From positions 558,001 through 622,000 of the forward strand of contig NZ_LR777654.1 in NCBI RefSeq assembly GCF_902806995.1: 64,000 nucleotides of DNA. The letters run 5' to 3'. The notes under the pieces were generated by a model. The model was not told the origin of the DNA. It was given only the letters and a program-made list of their open reading frames with translations, and did no database searches. Below, one piece after another: positions 35,385 through 44,302 of the stretch. The DNA comes from Chlamydiifrater volucris. Lineage in GTDB: Bacteria > Chlamydiota > Chlamydiia > Chlamydiales > Chlamydiaceae. The position numbers were made by a program, and so were the translations under genes. Position 1 is the stretch's first letter. The number at the start of each line of letters is the position of its first letter.

Positions 35385-36184
35385 CAACAACTGATAATAC
35401 ATTGTCTGCCGCCTTCTCCCCTTGCCCCAACGATATTTTCCTGTTCCGCTCTTTTCTCAGGAAAGAAGAGGGATTCGATATCTTATCTGATGCTATCCAG
35501 GCTGATATTGATGCCCTGAACAGTATGGCTTCTCGACACGAAATTCCTCTGTTAAAAATCTCTGCAGCTCACTATCCCTCCGTAATAAAGAACTACCAGA
35601 TGCTGCCAGTAGGGGCTGCCGTGGGATTTTCCTGCGGCCCTTTATTAGTGACTAAAGCTTCTACTCCTCAATCTGATATCAAGTCCGTTGCTGTTCCCGG
35701 AATACACACTACTGCTGCTGCTTTGGTACGTATTTTTTATCCGTCACTAAAACTACTTGTCGTCCCCTATGACAAGATCTTGTATGCCATTGAAGAAAAT
35801 ATTGTTCATTCAGGGGTGATTATTCATGAAAGCAGGTTCTCTTATGATAAGAGCACTTTCTGCGTTGTTGAAGATTTAGGATTGAAATGGGAAAGGTTAA
35901 CCTCTCTTCCCGTTCCTTTAGGATGCTTGGTAATATCCAGAAAAGTTTCAGAGTCTGAACGACTTTTGATCACCAAACTACTGCAAATATCCCTAAACCA
36001 ATCTTTAAATCAAAAAAAAGAAGACGCTATATCACTCGCTCTCGAATACGCCAAAGAGAATGATCCCTCAATTATAGAAAGGTTTTCAGAAGTTTATATC
36101 TCCCAAGAAACTCTTATTCTTTCTCCTATAGGGGAGAAGGCCTTTACCAAGTTATGGGACCATACCTCTTCTCTTACCAAATGA
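35381..36184 (+). CDS. mqnD: 1,4-dihydroxy-6-naphthoate synthase (MqnD, futalosine pathway)
   Basis: Protein of 267 residues of the MqnA/MqnD family, which has a periplasmic-binding-protein fold. The N-terminal motif AAFSPCPNDIFLFRSF is characteristic of MqnD (SPCPND-x-F). The segment LPVGAAVGFSCGPLLVTK and the hinge GIHTTAAALVRI fit as well. The enzyme releases 1,4-dihydroxy-6-naphthoate from cyclic de-hypoxanthine futalosine in menaquinone synthesis. It corresponds to CT262 and is followed by mqnB, which makes the pathway assignment firm. Confidence 0.9.
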   Translation: MTTTDNTLSAAFSPCPNDIFLFRSFLRKEEGFDILSDAIQADIDALNSMASRHEIPLLKISAAHYPSVIKNYQMLPVGAAVGFSCGPLLVTKASTPQSDIKSVAVPGIHTTAAALVRIFYPSLKLLVVPYDKILYAIEENIVHSGVIIHESRFSYDKSTFCVVEDLGLKWERLTSLPVPLGCLVISRKVSESERLLITKLLQISLNQSLNQKKEDAISLALEYAKENDPSIIERFSEVYISQETLILSPIGEKAFTKLWDHTSSLTK

Positions 36185-36206
36185 AAAACTCGGAATAGAC
36201 CGTATT

Positions 36207-36902
36207 ATGTCCCATTATCTTGTTATTGTTGCCGATATAAGAGAAATTCAGGCCTTTCTAGAAGCTGAGGAGGCTATCCCCATACATGACAACGTATACC
36301 GAATATCTTTTGACTCATTCTCTGTTGACATTCTCATAGCTGGGTGGGGAATGGACGTCGCTGTTAGCACTGTTAAACAATGGCTAAAACGATCAGATAT
36401 TTTTTATGATTTTTGGATCAACATAGGCATAGCCGGAGTTTCTTCACAGCAGAAAGCCTTGAGTGAAACTTATTCCATAGCAACTGTAAAGAAAATTATA
36501 GACCGTTCCTCTTTCCCCTCCAGTTACGCAGAGAAAAATCTACTCCCCTCTATAGACCAAAGTACAAAAAACTTATGGATTATTGATCCTTTAACTCCTC
36601 AGATTTCTCCTCGTCACCTTTCTATTTTTCCATCGGCATCCTTATACACAGCTTCAAAACCAGTAAATGACGGGCTTAATGATTCTTTTGAACTAATAGA
36701 TATGGAAGGCTATGGTCTAGCTGCGCTCGCCAAAGATATTGGAGTTTCTATAACGTTAATCAAAATTACTTCAGACTACGCGAACGCCGCAGCAAGTCTA
36801 TTTATTTATATACACCTGCCAGAACTGTCAGAAAAAATCAAAAAGAGCCTGCACCAGGCTTTATTCTTCTTAGAAAACACGCCTTGCCTTTGTGTGCATT
36901 GA
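36207..36902 (+). CDS. mqnB: Futalosine hydrolase (MqnB)
   Basis: Nucleosidase of 231 residues, corresponding to CT263, whose structure and activity support menaquinone synthesis by the futalosine route. The MTAN-type fold is seen in INIGIAGV (phosphorylase/nucleosidase glycine loop) and FELIDMEGYGLAALAKDIG (catalytic Glu region), followed by ITLIKITSDYAN (Asp as general acid). Substrate hypoxanthine is released from futalosine. It lies 22 bases after mqnD. Confidence 0.9.
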   Translation: MSHYLVIVADIREIQAFLEAEEAIPIHDNVYRISFDSFSVDILIAGWGMDVAVSTVKQWLKRSDIFYDFWINIGIAGVSSQQKALSETYSIATVKKIIDRSSFPSSYAEKNLLPSIDQSTKNLWIIDPLTPQISPRHLSIFPSASLYTASKPVNDGLNDSFELIDMEGYGLAALAKDIGVSITLIKITSDYANAAASLFIYIHLPELSEKIKKSLHQALFFLENTPCLCVH

Positions 36903-36947
36903 TCAACAAAACCCGACCTATTCAAAAGGATATATCCCATCTTAATC

Positions 36948-38972
36948 TTACTCTGCCAACGAAGAATATACTACCTCTTCTGCAGCGCTACCAGGAGCAT
37001 CCATGACTCCACTTACAGAATTGGAGAGCAACCACATCTCCCTAAATCCTGAGCAGGTTTGTAATAGTTCTTCTTTAGTCCCTTCAGCAATTTTTCGACC
37101 ATTCTCGATATATATAATTCTGTCCACATGCTCCAAGGTAGATAGTTTGTGAGCCACAATAATTTGTGTACAATTTCCTTTAAGACTACTGACAATTTCT
37201 TTGATATAATTCTCACTAACAGCATCCAACGAGGAAGTAGCTTCATCCAACAACAGTATAGAGGCCTTTTTCAATAATGCTCTAGCTATTGTCAGCCTTT
37301 GCTGTTGTCCTCCAGAAAGGTTTTTACCGGATTCTTCTAAAAGTGAGTGTATTCCGTCAGGCATCTTACCAACAAATCCCGAAGCATGAGCGTCCCTGAG
37401 GGCTTCTAAAACTTCATCTTCACTAAAAATTTTTCCTAAAGATAAGTTGTTAAACACTGAGTCGTAGAAAAGAAAAGGTTTTTGCGGAACACAAGCTATA
37501 TGTTCCCTTAGGGAGCTTATATCATAATTGGTTATGGAACAACCATCTATCAAAATATCTCCAGAATCTATTTCATAAAGTCTGGGCAACAATTTTATGA
37601 TGGTTGACTTACCAGATCCTGTAGGTCCTACAATACCGATGGATTCTCCTTTTTTCACAGAGAAAGTAATGCCCTGCAAGACAGCATCTTCAACATCAGA
37701 ATCTTCTTTGTAGCTAAAGAAGACATTTCGAAATTCCAGCACTGATCGCATCCCGGTGAAATTCTTCTGCGTCCCCTTATCATCTTGTTCCTTACAAAGG
37801 TTTATTACCTCAAAAAATCTTTCAGCTGCTGCGCACCCTTTCATAATTTGTGTGTTTTCATCTGCAAACTTCTTAATAGGTTCGTATACAAGATACAACA
37901 GACCACAAAAAACCAATAAATCTGAAGGTGTAATTGCAAAAACATACAACCCTACTAGCATCACTGCAGCTAAAAACAAAGAAGCTGCAGCGTGTAATAT
38001 GGGTCTTGGAGCTATTCCATAGCGCGCACTTTTCTCCTCTAATTTAGCAACCTTTTCATTATGCGACCCATATTTTTGGAGAGAAAACTCCTCGGTACAA
38101 AACAACTTGATAGTCATTATTCCAGACAAAAAATCAATCAGAACCGATGAGAAATTCGATTTGTTCACCTGAACATTGCGTGCTATGGACTTAATCTTTT
38201 TGGCTAAAAAAACCACAGGCAAAACAAGAATGGGAAATCCTAAAAATACTGTAAGCGAAAACTGCCATGATATTGAATAGCAGATGGCAAGCGTTAAAAG
38301 AAAAGTTGCTGGAGCATGCACATAATTGATAAACAATGAGTTTACAGCTTCGGCTATTTGTTCAGAATCCATGGTAATTCTACTACTCAAATTTCCAATG
38401 CCGTACGAATGAAAAAAAGACATCGGTAATTTCTGCAAAGCCGAGAAATACTCATACCGAAGGTCTTTACTTACCCTTATAGAAATGAGCATTGTTAAAT
38501 AACGAACAAAAAATAATGTGATAGCCTTAAACAAAGCAACTAAAGCCAGAACACCTATCAAACGATAAAAACTTTTATAGGAACTAGACGCCTCAGAGAG
38601 CTTCAACCAACTGTCTACCGTTGAAGCAATTTTTTTGGTTATGGAAGATCTCTTAGATGCAGGGGCATTTTCTGCCAGGTACGCGTTAGCTTTGGAAAGA
38701 GTTATGGACTTATCTCCAGCAGCGATTTTATCAAAAGATTCCAAAAGACTTTCTTTATCAATTTCTTTTGGAATAGTTGCCAATTTTGAGGTCTCGCCTG
38801 CTTCTTTTTTACCAAACAACTGGAAAGCGTCAGGACCAGTTTTGACAATGACCCCCAGAGAAAGGATTTCCGCCTGAGAAGCCAAGGAATATCCCACAAT
38901 AGATAATAAAGAGAAGCCAAGCAGAACTAGGTGCTTTTTACGCCTAAGGACTGCCCTTAGCAGTAGCTTCAT
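36948..38972 (-). CDS. msbA: ABC exporter, MsbA-like lipid A flippase
   Basis: Half-transporter of 674 residues (CT264). The membrane domain (about 1-395) is followed by an ATPase domain with Walker [19 protein letters not shown]-loop CVPQKPFLF, signature [16 protein letters not shown], Walker [13 protein letters not shown] and the switch His in IVAHKL. The likely role is flipping lipid A-core to the outer leaflet of the inner membrane. Residues about 37-128 between the first two spans form an unusually long charged periplasmic loop, making the protein about 90 residues longer than E. coli MsbA. The start lies inside the end of accA (29-bp overlap). Confidence 0.9.
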   Translation of the reverse strand: MKLLLRAVLRRKKHLVLLGFSLLSIVGYSLASQAEILSLGVIVKTGPDAFQLFGKKEAGETSKLATIPKEIDKESLLESFDKIAAGDKSITLSKANAYLAENAPASKRSSITKKIASTVDSWLKLSEASSSYKSFYRLIGVLALVALFKAITLFFVRYLTMLISIRVSKDLRYEYFSALQKLPMSFFHSYGIGNLSSRITMDSEQIAEAVNSLFINYVHAPATFLLTLAICYSISWQFSLTVFLGFPILVLPVVFLAKKIKSIARNVQVNKSNFSSVLIDFLSGIMTIKLFCTEEFSLQKYGSHNEKVAKLEEKSARYGIAPRPILHAAASLFLAAVMLVGLYVFAITPSDLLVFCGLLYLVYEPIKKFADENTQIMKGCAAAERFFEVINLCKEQDDKGTQKNFTGMRSVLEFRNVFFSYKEDSDVEDAVLQGITFSVKKGESIGIVGPTGSGKSTIIKLLPRLYEIDSGDILIDGCSITNYDISSLREHIACVPQKPFLFYDSVFNNLSLGKIFSEDEVLEALRDAHASGFVGKMPDGIHSLLEESGKNLSGGQQQRLTIARALLKKASILLLDEATSSLDAVSENYIKEIVSSLKGNCTQIIVAHKLSTLEHVDRIIYIENGRKIAEGTKEELLQTCSGFREMWLLSNSVSGVMDAPGSAAEEVVYSSLAE

Positions 38973-39927
38973 AAATGCCTATATTACGAAATTTTCGGTA
39001 TCGCTTTTCTAATAGTTCTTCCAAAGGAAGATCTTTTATCTGATTCCATTGAGAAAGGATAAAATCTTTGACATTTCTATATGCTGTTTCTGGATGGTGA
39101 TGCGCCCCACCTATAGGTTCTTTTACCACAGCATCGATAATCGAAAAACCAAGAAGATCTTCCGCATGCATCTTCAGCATAGCCGCAGCTTCGCTATTTT
39201 TTTTTGGATCTTTCCAAAGAATAGACGCGCACCCTTCTGGAGATATCACTGAATAATATGAGTGCTCCAACATCCCTACCACGTCCCCTACGCCCATGCC
39301 CAAAGCTCCACCCGAGCATCCTTCACCTATAACGAGAACTATGATAGGGGTGGCTAATCTGGACAGTCTAAATAGATTATAAGCTATTGCCCGACCCTGT
39401 CCCCTTTCTTCCGCTGTAAGACCTGGATAGGCCCCTGGAGTATCTAGAAGAAAAACTACGGGAAGCCCAAATTTTTCAGCCATTTCAGCTAACCGTAAAG
39501 CTTTGCGAAAACCTTCGGGATTTAACATGCCAAAATTCCTATGAACCCGAGAAACGGTATCATGCCCCTTCTCTTGTCCAATGATCATAAATCTGGTGTT
39601 CCCTATTCTAGCCAAGCCGCCTACGACAGCAGGGTCTTCCCTGAAGGTTCGATCACCACACAACTCAACAAAATTCTCGCAAATAGCTTCAATGTAGTTG
39701 ATAGATCGAGGTCTTGCTGGATGACGACAAATTTGCACCCTCTCCCAGGGAGTCAAGTCAGAATAAATCTTCTCTTTCAATTTATCTAAACGTTTTTCTA
39801 ATTTCTGAATCTCGGATGAAGATAGAAGGGAATTTTCCTTATTCTTCTCCTTAAACTGTGCTATGGTCTTTTCGTATTCAACTACCTGTTTCTCATGGGG
39901 CAGCAATTCCATAAAAGATTCCGACAT
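38944..39927 (-). CDS. accA: Acetyl-CoA carboxylase carboxyltransferase alpha subunit
   Basis: Alpha subunit of the carboxyltransferase that makes malonyl-CoA for fatty acid synthesis (327 residues, CT265). The N-terminal coiled coil ([19 protein letters not shown]) is followed by the crotonase-like domain with [52 protein letters not shown] and [17 protein letters not shown]. The partner accD is elsewhere. It overlaps msbA, so lipid synthesis and lipid A export are co-translated. Confidence 0.97.
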   Translation of the reverse strand: MSESFMELLPHEKQVVEYEKTIAQFKEKNKENSLLSSSEIQKLEKRLDKLKEKIYSDLTPWERVQICRHPARPRSINYIEAICENFVELCGDRTFREDPAVVGGLARIGNTRFMIIGQEKGHDTVSRVHRNFGMLNPEGFRKALRLAEMAEKFGLPVVFLLDTPGAYPGLTAEERGQGRAIAYNLFRLSRLATPIIVLVIGEGCSGGALGMGVGDVVGMLEHSYYSVISPEGCASILWKDPKKNSEAAAMLKMHAEDLLGFSIIDAVVKEPIGGAHHHPETAYRNVKDFILSQWNQIKDLPLEELLEKRYRKFRNIGIYEATAKGSP

Positions 39928-40010
39928 TCCCTAGTTAAAAAAAACATAATTTTAATACAAATAATTCTTAAAAACAATTAAATAAAACACTTTTAATAAA
40001 GGCTCTTCCT

Positions 40011-41243
40011 TCAAATTCTCTCTACTCTGCCTTCTATTTTAGATTCTTTGTAAGAAACATTAACTAAAAAATCAGCCCCCCAAAAATCAGGACCTCCATT
40101 TAAAGAAAATATTTTAATATCGTCACACGCCGACAAAAAAGTCAACCTAACACCTTCTCTTGCCCCACGAATGATTATCGAAGACATTGGCCCGCGGTAA
40201 GAATCTGGCGCGGTCGCCCGGAGAGCCGGCCCCCCAGAAACAGAACATGTTTTACCTTTAAAGAACAAAGAAAAGGTATGCAAGGAAGACTCCATCATCA
40301 TAGACTCAAACGTAAAAAAATTCTCTGAAACTATAACTTTAGAGGAAACATGTGGACCTATGCCAGAATCTGTAAAACTCTTATACCTAGACCTATTTGA
40401 GGATAATTTGGAAGCCCTTGAAACAAAAGATGCCTCAATAAAATCTTCCCCCTCACGTATCGAAAAACTCTTAGCTAAAGACGCTAGCCCAAAACCATGA
40501 CAGAGATCTATTTCCCCTTCATGAGGCCCATAAGTAATTACCCCAGTGTCCCCTATAAGAAAAGCCCCCATCCCGCTCTTGCAACCCGAGGCTGCGATAA
40601 AGGCCGCAGAAGAAAGAGACCTCCTCATCCAAAACCCTAATTCTTTATCCATGAAGCTGTACTCAGAAAAAGGTTTCTTATCCATCTGATACAAAAATGA
40701 TTTCGAAACCCGGGTAACCTCTTTCTCTCTGTAATTTCCCCCTTGAGTCCACAAAGAAGGCAAGACTCTCTCTTCATGAGTGAAGAGAGATTGCTGAAAA
40801 GGAATCATTGACTTAGCCCGTTCCCGAGCTTCGTCGTAAAACTCTCCTATCTTTAACAATAACAACCCGAGCTCTGCGTGCTCTCCAGGATAAGGAAGCC
40901 CTCCCCAAGAAAATCCTCCATAGCGAAACAGCTTCACTGCTCCAGATTCAAAGGAATCCAAACCAAGGAACGAAAAATCTAAATTTACACCTTCTTCCAA
41001 AGAAGACAACATGTATGCGGCAGCAGCTATTTCATGAGCTTTTAAAACAGGATGCCTCTTAAAAAGATTTAAAACAGATCTTCTTTTGCTTTCGTTATAA
41101 TAGGCCCCAAGGAGAACCCTGACACTCTCCTCAAAACTACAAGAAATCAACTGATTTACAGACAAATCACATAAAGAACTCAGAGTCAATGACCCATGAG
41201 TCTCTGGCTCTTGAAACACTGACTCTCGAGTCCTTGGCTCCAT
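40011..41243 (-). CDS. Conserved chlamydial protein of unknown function (CT266-like)
   Basis: Protein of 410 residues with no signal peptide, membrane span or motif that I recognise. The N-terminal 130 residues are helical (LSVNQLISCSFEESVRVLLG, LFKRHPVLKAHEIAAAAYML). The remainder is rich in Gly, Ser and aromatic residues with a beta pattern (GMGAFLIGDTGVITYGPHEG, SSKVIVSENFFTFESMMMES, GVRLTFLSACDDIKIFSLNG). It is located between the IHF/HU gene and accA on the same strand and corresponds to CT266. An 11-bp inverted repeat lies just upstream. Confidence 0.75.
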   Translation of the reverse strand: MEPRTRESVFQEPETHGSLTLSSLCDLSVNQLISCSFEESVRVLLGAYYNESKRRSVLNLFKRHPVLKAHEIAAAAYMLSSLEEGVNLDFSFLGLDSFESGAVKLFRYGGFSWGGLPYPGEHAELGLLLLKIGEFYDEARERAKSMIPFQQSLFTHEERVLPSLWTQGGNYREKEVTRVSKSFLYQMDKKPFSEYSFMDKELGFWMRRSLSSAAFIAASGCKSGMGAFLIGDTGVITYGPHEGEIDLCHGFGLASLAKSFSIREGEDFIEASFVSRASKLSSNRSRYKSFTDSGIGPHVSSKVIVSENFFTFESMMMESSLHTFSLFFKGKTCSVSGGPALRATAPDSYRGPMSSIIIRGAREGVRLTFLSACDDIKIFSLNGGPDFWGADFLVNVSYKESKIEGRVERI

Positions 41244-41302
41244 CTCTCAAACAATTCACATGACGCTTAAAAAAAACGTAAGATAACTGACGAACCTCTT
41301 AA

Positions 41303-41337
41303 GGTCAAGCTTCCGAAAAAAAGACAGAAGCCTGACC
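41303..41337. repeat. Inverted repeat between the HU/IHF gene and CT266-like gene
   Basis: GGTCAAGCTTC (41303-41313) pairs with GAAGCCTGACC (41327-41337), with one G-T position and a 13-base loop containing A7. On the minus strand it follows the HU/IHF gene by 21 bases and could terminate its transcript, but no T-tract follows the stem, so an operator or mRNA-stability role is equally possible. Confidence 0.45.
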
Positions 41338-41358
41338 GAAGCTTATACTATTTTTCAA

Positions 41359-41661
41359 CTAGGAAGATTTTGCTGGGGTTTCGATAAGTTTTTTCATCTT
41401 TTTCCCTGGAGTAAACTTAACAGCTCTTCTAGCAGGAATGTGAATAGGTACAGCAGCATTCTTTGGATTTCTACCAATTTTAGGCTTACGTTCCACAACT
41501 TGTAGGACTCCAAAATCTCTGAACTCTAAACGATCTCCCTTTGCTAGAGCGTCAGTCATCTTATCCAAGAAGTTTTGTATCACCATTCTCACGTGGCTAG
41601 GGTGGATCTTTTGATCCTGAGAAATCGTTGATATCAGTTTCTTCTTAGTCATAGTAGCCAT
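41359..41661 (-). CDS. IHF/HU-family DNA-bending protein
   Basis: Histone-like protein of 100 residues (CT267, often annotated himD/ihfA). It has the HU/IHF fold: an N-terminal helical pair (KKKLISTISQDQKIHPSHV, VIQNFLDKMTDAL), LEFRDFGVLQVVERKPKIGRNPKN (the DNA-binding arm with the RNP motif) and IHIPARRAVKFTPGKKMK. It bends DNA and may help global gene control. ATG 41661 has AGGAGG nine bases upstream. A likely promoter lies at 41742-41769. It is the only HU/IHF gene in the window. Confidence 0.93.
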   Translation of the reverse strand: MATMTKKKLISTISQDQKIHPSHVRMVIQNFLDKMTDALAKGDRLEFRDFGVLQVVERKPKIGRNPKNAAVPIHIPARRAVKFTPGKKMKKLIETPAKSS

Positions 41662-41741
41662 AAGCTCTGCCTCCTATTAAACGCTCCTGCAACAGCTATT
41701 GTTAAGATAGCGCGAATTGTCCATGTTTGAATTATAAGCGT

Positions 41742-41769
41742 ATAATAGCCATCCAACTATTGGATTCAA
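41742..41769 (-). promoter_or_regulatory. Candidate sigma66 promoter of the IHF/HU gene
   Basis: On the minus strand TTGAAT (41764-41769) and TATTAT (41742-41747, 5/6 match) are 16 bases apart. A perfect TATAAT also lies a little downstream (41732-41737) and may act as an alternative -10. The predicted leader is about 75 bases. Confidence 0.45.
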
Positions 41770-41988
41770 GTTATTTTTTTAAAATCTAAAATCTTTTCCC
41801 CTTCCAAAGACAAAAACCTCAGCAAACGACACCAAAAACAAAAAAACATAAGTAACACGAAAAGAAGATGATACAAAAGACTCGCAAAAAAAATATAGGC
41901 ACTCCTTGCTACCTGACAAATATCAAGACAATATATTTCATTTTCATAATTTTATGACCAAAAACAACTCCGCAATAAAGCAATTTAG

Positions 41989-42017
41989 GTGACTCCTTAA
42001 TGAATTTCTGCTAGAGT
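41989..42017 (+). promoter_or_regulatory. Candidate promoter of tRNA-Arg
   Basis: GTGACT (41989-41994) and TAGAGT (42012-42017) are 17 bases apart, and the -10 ends 13 bases before the mature tRNA. Position fits a tRNA promoter; match to consensus is modest (4/6 each). Confidence 0.35.
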
Positions 42018-42030
42018 AGTTACCTTTTGA

Positions 42031-42103
42031 GTCCTCGTAGCTCAGTAGGATAGAGCGGTTGCCTCCTAAGCAGCAGGCCATGCGTTCGAATCGCATCGAG
42101 GAC
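42031..42103 (+). tRNA. tRNA-Arg (anticodon CCT)
   Basis: Acceptor strands GTCCTCG and CGAGGAC pair fully. The D arm is GCTC...GAGC, the anticodon stem GTTGC/GCAGC holds loop CTCCTAA with anticodon CCT at 42065-42067, and the T arm is ATGCG-TTCGAAT-CGCAT. It reads AGG codons. CCA is not encoded. The amiA gene ends 12 bases downstream on the other strand. Confidence 0.97.
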
Positions 42104-42114
42104 GATTCTACGTG

Positions 42115-42885
42115 CTACCTTTTGGTCGTTTTAGTAACAACCTTTCCTCCACCCAAAGAGGTGGCGGCGGATTTGGTTGCTGGTTTTTCTAGAGAAACCT
42201 TTTTGTTTCCCCTCATTCCTAAATAAGCATGTATACCCTCTGCTATCCCTTTGGCCAAGCGCATTCTGTATCTACCATCCAATAGACACCCCCTTTCTTT
42301 GGGATTCGACAAAAAACCTGTCTCCACCAAAACAGCCGGCATCGTCGTCTCCCTGATGACAGCAAAATTGCCTACCTTAACCGCGCGAGACTTTAATGAA
42401 CCACTTCTTTCCATCGCTTGCATGATTTGCTTACCTAACTCTTCTGATTGTCTGACTCTTGTTGCAGAAGCTCCCTTGCCATTGTAGAAGTATACCTCCG
42501 TGCCGTAAGCGGCGGTATTGGACGAATGATTGCAATGAATACTTACAAAAACATCTGCTCGACCAGAATTTGCCAAAGAAGCCCGACGATAAAGGTCCAC
42601 GAAAACGTCTGATGTCCTCGTCATAATAGGGCGATACCCCATGCGTCGCAAATAATTTTGCGTAGCCACAGCCAAAGATAACGTTAGCTGCTTTTCTTCA
42701 TAAAAAGGATTCTTTCCCGAAGTTCCTTGATCCTTGCCGCCATGACCCGCATCGATATAGATGACCTCAGACCGAGCTCCTCGTTGCGAGATGGCTGGAT
42801 TACCCAAGCAAACAATAGGCAAAAATAAAAAGACTAACGCGTTAACAACTAGAGGCAATTGCAGCAAGAACCTCCTCCTTATCAT
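42115..42885 (-). CDS. amiA: N-acetylmuramoyl-L-alanine amidase AmiA
   Basis: Exported amidase_3 enzyme of 256 residues (CT268). A signal peptide (residues 1-28, MIRRRFLLQLPLVVNALVF and a hydrophobic core) precedes the domain. The zinc ligands and catalytic residues are H48 in IDAGHGGKDQG, E63 in FYEEKQL, H117 in SIHCNHS and E188 in VLVETGFLSNP. In C. pneumoniae AmiA has dual amidase and carboxypeptidase activity on lipid II and peptidoglycan. The C-terminus is Lys/Thr-rich. The frame is open upstream to 42981; ATG 42885, within the last 44 bases of murE, gives a proper signal peptide. Confidence 0.9.
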   Translation of the reverse strand: MIRRRFLLQLPLVVNALVFLFLPIVCLGNPAISQRGARSEVIYIDAGHGGKDQGTSGKNPFYEEKQLTLSLAVATQNYLRRMGYRPIMTRTSDVFVDLYRRASLANSGRADVFVSIHCNHSSNTAAYGTEVYFYNGKGASATRVRQSEELGKQIMQAMERSGSLKSRAVKVGNFAVIRETTMPAVLVETGFLSNPKERGCLLDGRYRMRLAKGIAEGIHAYLGMRGNKKVSLEKPATKSAATSLGGGKVVTKTTKR

Positions 42886-44302
42886 CGAAAACAATCGTAC
42901 GATGCTTAAAAATCTGATATGTCTCATGCCCCTTACCAGCAACGAGAACAATATCTTTATCCGAAGCAATAGACAAAGCATATTTTATTGCTTGTTTTCT
43001 GTCGATTTCGACACAGAAATTATCCTTAGAAAATCCGGAGCAAATTTCTTGAATAATACCTGCAGGATCTTCTGTACGAGGATTATCTGTTGTAACCACA
43101 GAAAACCCGTACTTCTCAGCAACTTGAGCCATTACCACACGCTTACCTTTATCTCTATCTCCTCCACAGCCAAAGACAATAATAATTCTTCCCCCTGTCG
43201 GAAGAAGAGACTTTAAAGCTACAAGAACATTCTCCAAAGCGTCCGGAGTATGAGCATAATCGACAAAAACAGGACAGGCACCGCCATCTATCCTCTCGAG
43301 ACGCCCACGAGGAGCTTGACTAGTTTTCAGAATATATACAGCTTCCTCTAGAGAAAAACCAAAGTCTTCTACAGCTACGCAAAGAGCAGCTAGAACATTG
43401 TACACGTTGTGAAGACCTACTAGAGGCACCTTAGCTAATACTGATTCTCCTTTATACGAGACAGTAAAACAGGTCCCCTCGCTGCTTAAAACAATATTAG
43501 AAGCCGTCAAATCACAAGCATTTTCTATACCGTAGAACATAACCCTGGCTTCGGTTAAGGAAGCATATTTTTTAGCATACGGAGAATCACCGTTAAATAT
43601 CGCCAAACTATTGGAGCTTAAGGAAGAAAACAACAACCCTTTAGCCTTCACATAGTTATCCCAAGTTTCGTGAAAATCCAAGTGATCCAAAGTCAAATTA
43701 GTAAAAATCGCAGTATGGAAAGGGATGTTTAATAATCTATCAAGAACCAAGCCTATGGAAGAAACTTCCATAGCCACGTTTTGAAGGCCATTCTTCACCA
43801 TTTCACCCAGATACTTATATATTGAAGAAGCATCTGGCGTCGTCAAATCCCCCATTACTTTTTGAGCCCCTAAAACATATCCTAGAGTCCCCAAAGAACC
43901 ACAAGGCGAGCCCATAGCATCAGACAAATGCTTAACTAGACTAACAACAGTAGTCTTTCCATTAGTGCCTGTAACGCCTACGATATGCATCTTTTTCTCC
44001 GGATAGCCATAACACTTTGCCGCTAACAAAGCCTCTATCAAGACAACTTCCTTAGAAACAATCTGCACAACGTTTAAAAAAGGATTATAAACTTCAGAAA
44101 CGACGGCAACAGCGCCATTCTCTACTGCTTGCTTGGAAAAATCATTTCCATCAAACTTAGCCCCTTTCTTAGCTATGAAAACATCTCCATACCCCACAAC
44201 CCTAGAATCTACAACAATGTGCCGAACTTCGATCCCCGAACAACTGCCATGAAGAACATATTCGACCTTTCCCAAACTTTTGAGCAATTCTGTCAGCTTC
44301 AC
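42842..44302 (-). CDS. murE: UDP-MurNAc-tripeptide synthetase (MurE)
   Basis: Mur ligase of 486 residues adding the third stem-peptide residue (meso-diaminopimelate expected) to UDP-MurNAc-L-Ala-D-Glu (CT269). Visible are VVDSRVVGYGDVFIA (substrate domain), the P-loop VGVTGTNGKTTVVSLV, MEVSSIGL, FTNLTLDHLDFHETWDNY, VPLVGLHNVYNVLAAL and the C-terminal TTDNPRTEDP, where the DNPR motif predicts DAP specificity. The start is GTG 44302, which shares a base with the ftsI stop and has GAGGAG 11 bases upstream; the frame extends four more codons to GTG 44314. Confidence 0.96.
   Translation of the reverse strand: MKLTELLKSLGKVEYVLHGSCSGIEVRHIVVDSRVVGYGDVFIAKKGAKFDGNDFSKQAVENGAVAVVSEVYNPFLNVVQIVSKEVVLIEALLAAKCYGYPEKKMHIVGVTGTNGKTTVVSLVKHLSDAMGSPCGSLGTLGYVLGAQKVMGDLTTPDASSIYKYLGEMVKNGLQNVAMEVSSIGLVLDRLLNIPFHTAIFTNLTLDHLDFHETWDNYVKAKGLLFSSLSSNSLAIFNGDSPYAKKYASLTEARVMFYGIENACDLTASNIVLSSEGTCFTVSYKGESVLAKVPLVGLHNVYNVLAALCVAVEDFGFSLEEAVYILKTSQAPRGRLERIDGGACPVFVDYAHTPDALENVLVALKSLLPTGGRIIIVFGCGGDRDKGKRVVMAQVAEKYGFSVVTTDNPRTEDPAGIIQEICSGFSKDNFCVEIDRKQAIKYALSIASDKDIVLVAGKGHETYQIFKHRTIVFDDKEEVLAAIASSC

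Larger units (their letters stand above)
41662..42030. other. 369-bp non-coding region between IHF/HU and tRNA-Arg
   Basis: AT-rich divergent region holding the IHF/HU leader and promoter on the minus strand and the tRNA promoter on the plus strand. I see no ORF of note, no long repeat and no intrinsic terminator in 41770-41988. Confidence 0.6.

Noticed and set aside
42761-43216. 151-codon plus-strand frame
   Set aside because: Lies wholly antisense to amiA and murE, both with full catalytic motifs; composition is Asn/Ser/Cys-rich without domains.
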